Of a stretch of 64,000 nt of DNA, positions 59,014-64,000 are shown one piece after another. The notes beneath the pieces are model-generated. The model was given only the letters and a program-made list of their open reading frames with translations. It was not told the DNA's origin and ran no database searches. The DNA is from Quercus robur (taxonomy: Eukaryota; Streptophyta; Magnoliopsida; Fagales; Fagaceae). How positions within the stretch are numbered: position 1 is the first letter of the stretch; each line of letters begins with the position of its first letter. A program made the translations under genes and the position numbers. The stretch lies in the NCBI RefSeq assembly GCF_932294415.1, contig NC_065538.1, positions 21,731,759 to 21,795,758 on the forward strand, written 5' to 3'.

Positions 59014-60331
59014 GTTATTTTATTATTATTTAAAATAATGGTAACATGAATATTTGGACATTATCATTTAGTCCATAAGATGCATAGTATGTGATTTAGC
59101 CACAGAAGATATAAATCACAAGTTCTTTGTAAACTCAAAATTTTAGTTTATAGTCGGTGATGAAATTGGGCATTTCATCTACGAAGACTATAACATATCA
59201 ACTAAGATGATTCCTCTTGATAATGGAAGTGGAGACTTCTAGTTGGTATGTTGATATGTTTTAAGAGTTAAGACATATTGAACTGGACCACTGTGAGATT
59301 TATTATTCTCCTAACGATTTTCAAATGAATAATAAATCTCACGACTTCTATTTACAGCAACTCTTAATCTTGAGAGAATAGTGGGCTTGATCATGAAGTG
59401 TAGGTTGCTTTAATATATCAGGAGTGAGATCTAAAGTCACTGTCAAAACCTCAGTATGTTGGGCAGCCACATTTAGTGTTGATGGAACATATATTCTTAA
59501 GATGGAATTTATAGTCTCTTAACAGAGATATAAAATATTCCCTTGAGACAAGTTTAATGGATTTGGTTATTCAGAATGTTAGGCCTAACTACTTTAGTAA
59601 GTAGTTACTAAAGTATATATTTATAAAATTGGATTTCATAAATATATGATGAATAACATAAAGGATGAAACCTAGTACTTAAGGATTAAGATGTAGCAAT
59701 CTTCAAAGTGGTAGTCTAGATTTATGACTTTGTGTTACTATGAATATTTTATGAAGGGGTTGCATGTATAATAAAGTCTTGGGATATATTTTATTAATAA
59801 GGCATAGAGTGCAATTATATTTATATAGTGGTATTAAATATAATTAATGGTAACTTTGGACTTGTCAAGAGTTGACAAAAAAGCCCAAGGCCTATTGGAG
59901 CTAGTGTCTTATTTGTTCCATTTTGGTCTCACTCCAAGCCACATACTAAAGCCCAATTGGAAAGGCCAAAAAGATTAGACCAATTAGATAATTAGTTATA
60001 AGGAGAGAAACATATAGAATTTAAAAAAAGAAAAAAAGAAAAAAAAATGGGTTGTATATGAGTGTTTAACACTCTTTCATTCTCCCTTGAACACAAACAT
60101 ATAAACTGATTGAGAGACCACACTTCTTGGGCACAAGTGGAATTTGAGTGAAGATTAAGAGTGTTCCCAAGTACTTTTAATCTTTGGTTTTGAATTTCAC
60201 TGCACTAGGGTACATTCTCTTGTTCTTGTATTGTGAAATTTACATAGTACATGTTATCAATTGCGAATGAAGTAGATCTGTTAATTTTCTGCTACTTATG
60301 TTATGTAAAACAAACATGTATTTTTCCAACA
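59014..60331 (+). mobile_element. 5' LTR of copia element 2, second segment
   Basis: Resumes at GTTATTTTATTATTATTTAA and follows the LTR of element 1, including GTTGGGCAGCCACATTTAGT, then continues past the point where the other LTRs are cut. It ends TTTTTCCAACA directly before the primer-binding site. Confidence 0.9.
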
Positions 60332-60333
60332 AT

Positions 60334-60344
60334 TGGTATCAGAG
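60334..60344 (+). promoter_or_regulatory. Primer-binding site of copia element 2
   Basis: TGGTATCAGAG, complementary to the 3' end of initiator methionyl-tRNA as in most plant copia elements, begins two bases after the LTR end. Confidence 0.9.
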
Positions 60345-61581
60345 TGGTCTTCAATTTCAAATCTATATAACATGTTTTGTTAGATTTGGAATTAGAGATA
60401 ATAGTTTCATGTTGTTAGAAGATTATGGAATTAATTTTCTGCATGGTTGTTGAAGTTATTTTTGATAAAAACTGATATTGATGTTATGATGTTGTTTAAG
60501 TTTTATATTAAGTATGTTAAATTGAACTTTAAGGCTATAGCATCAATGGAATTCAATTTTGATATCAATCTCTGTCTATCATTTTCATATGATGGTTGTT
60601 TGTTCATGAAAAACCGTTGAAAACTGCTTTAGAAAAGTTATGGAAAATTCAAGTTGCACGAGATTCGATTGATCGAAAATTACCTTCAATCGATCGAGTG
60701 AAACAGTGACCAACCTGTTTGATTTGATTGATATTCGATTGCTAGTCAATCAATCGAATTTTCTTTTTCGATTGATCGAGTAGCGATCGAGTACCAATCG
60801 TGCTAGGAAAATTGTCAAGTATGAATTTATTAATTTTTTTGACCGATCGAGATACACATTCGATTGATCGAAATCTAAGAATTTAGAAATTTTTTCTAAG
60901 TGTCTTCACATGTATAAAGTGCAAGGGTATGTGTAATAAGATTATGCATGTTTACTAATTAAAAGCCTTTTATTTAAAACATCTAGTGGGAGAGAGATAC
61001 AAGGGTTGGATCTCACGGCCTCCATTATCAGTTCATAGTGGGTAAGCACCTCGTCTTGGCGAATATGCCTTGCGATCCCGTGAATATGCCTCGCGATCCC
61101 AAAGGAGGGTGTTTACTTCATAGTACTACAAGATTGAACTTTCTCGTATAAAGTAGTGTGGATAATCACCTCGTCTTGGCGTATATGCCTCGCGATCCCA
61201 AATGGGGGTGTTTTGTTCCACGGTACTACAAGTTTAAACACTATAAGGGAGATGACTCTAGATAATGATGTACACTAGACTAAGTGTAATGTTAACCTCC
61301 TAAAGGAGCTATGTCATTATTACATAGAGGCTAAAGGTAATATGGCATATTATTAGTGTTTGATAAGAGTTATCACGATAACACTAATAATGAGAATAGT
61401 TCTCAATCAATTATGGTGTTTATAATATTCTTGCTACCAAGGAATTATAGACATGGATTGGGTTGTCATTGCATATTTTATATTATGGTTTTATTAAGGT
61501 CCCATACTATATGTTTATATGTTGAATTGATAATGCCTAGTTCACTTATTATATTCATGTTTATTGTTTTCAGATTTAATC
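60345..61581 (+). other. Leader of copia element 2, with repeats
   Basis: Untranslated leader. 60655-60890 contains a cluster of TCGATTGATCGA-like palindromes. 61034-61230 contains a 120-bp direct repeat (CACCTCGTCTTGGCG at 61048 and 61168). Short frames here, such as 61356-61616, are not conserved proteins. Confidence 0.75.
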
Positions 61582-62460
61582 ATGGCATCATTTTGCCCAC
61601 TTGTTACTATTCTTAATCAAAACAAACTGACTGGATCCAAATATGTTGACTGGAAAAGAAACTTAGACATTGTTTTTATTACTGAAGAGCACAATATGTG
61701 CTTACCCAAACTTGTCCTAGCTTTCCATCATTAGATGCTCCTCCTAAGGAAAAACAGTGATATGATCATTGGCAAAAATCTAATGAGATGGACAAGTGCT
61801 ATATCCTAGCATCTATCTCAAATGTTCTACAACATCAAATGTAAGATGTAGAACTAGCTTCGGACATAATGCTAAGTTTGAAGGAGAAGTTTGGAGAGCA
61901 GGGCCGTTCTGCAAGGCAAGAAATTATGAGGCAAATTTATAATACCAAAATGACTGATGGCACTTCAATGAGGGAGCATTGTCTTAAGATGATCTCTAAT
62001 TTGAATACACTAGAGGTTTTAGGTGTCGATATTGATGGAGAATCCCAAGTGGATATGATACTCCAGTCACTACCAGAATCATTCAAGGAATTCAGACTTA
62101 ATTATAATATGAACAAAAAGATTTATTCATTGTCTAAATTAATGAATGAATTGGTAGTAGTGGAAGGCATTCTTGGTACATCCAGTGTTGATGTCAATAT
62201 GGTTGAAGCTTCTACTTCTCAACCTAAGTCAAAAGGCAAGAGTAAGAAGAAGAAGAAGAAGGACTTCACCAAGCAAGATGGTAAACAAATTGCTTTAGAA
62301 GTTGCGAACAAAGGAAAGAAAACCAAATGAAAGTGTTTCCATTGTGGAGAGAAAGGACATTGGAAGAGGAATTTTCCAAAATTCAGAGCTGCCAATAATA
62401 AAGGTAGGAAAAGTGCATTCCTTCTTTAAATATGTTTAGTACAAAATCCCACAGATTCCT
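61582..62460 (+). pseudogene. Copia element 2 gag, frameshifted, damaged zinc knuckle
   Basis: Starts MASFCPLVTILNQNKLTGSK, then YVDWKRNLDIVFITEEHNM, a normal copia gag N-terminus. The frame breaks near 61730 and stops follow. From 61869 it reads LSLKEKFGEQGRSARQEIM through MISNLNTLEVLGVDIDGESQ to the knuckle. A TGA at 62328-62330 interrupts just before it, and the last Cys is Phe (CFHCGEKGHWKRNF), so zinc binding is compromised. Confidence 0.9.
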
Positions 62461-63803
62461 GGTGTGTGGATTCAGGTTGTACTAATCATATCTGCAATTC
62501 TTTGCAGGGGTTCCAAGAGACCAAAAGGCTGAATGAAGGGGAATTGTTTCTTACTTTGGTTGATGGGAGCACGATTTTAGTTGTAGCTATTGGCGTGTTT
62601 AATTTATGCTTTGAATATAGGATTTTAATATTGGAAGACTGTTTATATGTACCTAATGTTCATAGGAATTTAATTTCTGCAACTTATTTAGGTAAACATG
62701 GATATTGTGTTATCCTGAAAGACAATGTTGTAATAAAGAAGGGTAAAGTGTTTATCTGTTCTGGCAATATTGTGGATGGTCTTTATATTTTAACTCCTGA
62801 TAAGAATGAATTATATAATTTTGAATTAGATAATAACTTTCATGTGAAATCATTAAAGAGAAAGTTTCCTTCTACTAATGAAGCATATCTTTGGCACTTG
62901 CATTTGGGTCATATTAATTCAAACAAAATTCAAAGATTGATCAAAGATGGTCTCTTAGAGCCATTGGAATTTGATGAATTTTTAGTTAGTGAATCTTGTT
63001 TGGAAGGCAAAATGACCAAACGACCTTTTAATGCAAAAGGTAGAAGAGCCCAAGAATTGCTTGAATTAGTTCATACAGATGTATGTGGTCCTGTGTCAAC
63101 CCAAGCAAAAGGAAGTTATGAGTACTTCATCAATTTTATCGATGATTACTTAAGATATGGTTATGTGTATCTAATGAGACGGAAGTCTGAAGCCTTTAAA
63201 AAGTTCAAAGAGTTTAGGGCTAAAGTTGAGAATAAATTGGGTAAACACATAAAGGCCATTCGATCTGATCGTGGTGGTAAATACCTTCTTAGGGATTTCA
63301 AGGATTACTTAATTCAAAATGGGATTGTATCCCAATTAACTGCAGCTGGAACTCTCCAACAATATGGTGTAGCAAAAAGAAGGAATAGGACTCTTTTGGA
63401 AATGGTTAGGTCCATGATGAGTTATTCAACTTTACCAATTTCCTTTTGGGGATATACACTAAAAATTGCAATGCATATTTTAAATTTAGTTCCATCAAAA
63501 TCTATTCCCAACACACCTAAGGAATTGTGGAGTGGGCACAAGCCTAGTATGAAATATCTCCACATTTGGGGATGTTTAGCACATGTGTTGAAAGGGAAGT
63601 CTGATAAGTTGGTAGCTAAAACAGAAGTATGCATGTTTTTAGGTTATTCAAAGGAAACCAAGGGTTATTTATTCTATAATCATAAGGATAACAAAGTGTT
63701 TGTTAGCACCCATGCCAAATTTTTGGAAGATGATTATGTGAATAACTTTAATCCTAGAAGTAAAGTTGTCTTGGCTGAATTAGATGAACCTGTAGTTAAT
63801 TAA
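62461..63803 (+). pseudogene. Copia element 2 protease and integrase, long open frame with altered active site
   Basis: A 445-codon frame. CVDSGCTNHICNSLQGF is the protease active site. LHLGHINSNKIQRL and VSESCLEGKMTKRPF form the HHCC region, with the first Cys of the CxxC pair replaced by Ser. The integrase core shows VHTDVCGP (first Asp), FIDDYLRYGYVYL and IRSDRGGKYL (second Asp). GVAKRRNRTLLEM follows, where the catalytic Glu is Lys (codon 63375-63377). It closes at a TAA at 63801-63803, short of the RT. The long frame suggests this element is younger than element 1. Confidence 0.9.
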
Positions 63804-64000
63804 TGGATGAAACTAGGGATGATTTGGCTATATTAGATACACCACAAGATACTACTCATGAGATGTCTAGTACACAGGTGCCTTGTCGTAGTGGGAAGGT
63901 TATAAGGCCACCTATAAGATTTATAGGTCTGGGAGAAACTTATGAAGCTATCTCAGAAAAGGTCGAATTTGTTCCTTACACTTATGAAGAGGCAATGAAT
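63804..64000 (+). pseudogene. Copia element 2, region between integrase and RT, cut by window end
   Basis: Continues in another frame: DETRDDLAILDTPQDTTHEM, then PCRSGKVIRPPIRFIGLGET and YTYEEAMN, matching the start of the RT region at 50490-50690 of element 1. The element continues beyond 64000. Confidence 0.85.

Noticed and set aside
46666..64000. A novel host-gene cluster in the retroelement block
   Set aside because: All longer frames match copia gag-pol or L1 ORF1/ORF2 domains. None looks like a captured host gene.

Overview
The window looks like nuclear DNA of a flowering plant, a eudicot and probably a woody one. It is strongly AT-rich and full of microsatellites. Its two intron-rich genes belong to plant families (an IST1-like ESCRT factor and a METTL22-like methyltransferase), and its retrotransposons are typical plant Ty1/copia and L1-type LINE elements. 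Some short repeats resemble ones I associate with Fagales (oak/chestnut relatives), but that is memory of repeat style and is weak evidence.

Layout. 1-7.4 kb: inverted-repeat elements and a decayed copia fragment interrupted by a 5'-truncated minus-strand LINE with a perfect 15-bp target duplication. 7.4-30.7 kb: about 23 kb of non-coding DNA with microsatellites, locally duplicated segments, two related tRNA-type SINEs, LTR-like pieces and one unrecognised gene-like segment (13.6-14.9 kb). 31.0-35.7 kb: a complete six-exon IST1-like gene. 36.7-37.4 kb: a non-autonomous hAT-like element with matching 8-bp flanks. 37.8-42.4 kb: a nine-exon METTL22-like gene on the same strand, conserved throughout but with two splice junctions that do not fit canonical rules. 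42.7-45.8 kb: LTR-like debris on the minus strand, holding a regular 51-bp hairpin-forming minisatellite. 46.7 kb to the end: two related copia elements in tandem. The first carries a foreign minus-strand LTR; the second has a full-length LINE inside its 5' LTR and runs off the window.

Function. Only the two cellular genes look like host genes. IST1-like proteins act with ESCRT-III and the Vps4/SKD1 ATPase in multivesicular-body sorting. METTL22-like proteins are Rossmann-fold protein methyltransferases. I see no sign that the two are functionally coupled. All transposable elements seen carry stops, frameshifts, deletions or altered catalytic residues, so they are probably immobile. I did not find a convincing new multi-gene system. 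The best leads are the METTL22 splice anomalies, the hairpin minisatellite, the nested retroelement history and the unassigned exons near 14.5 kb.
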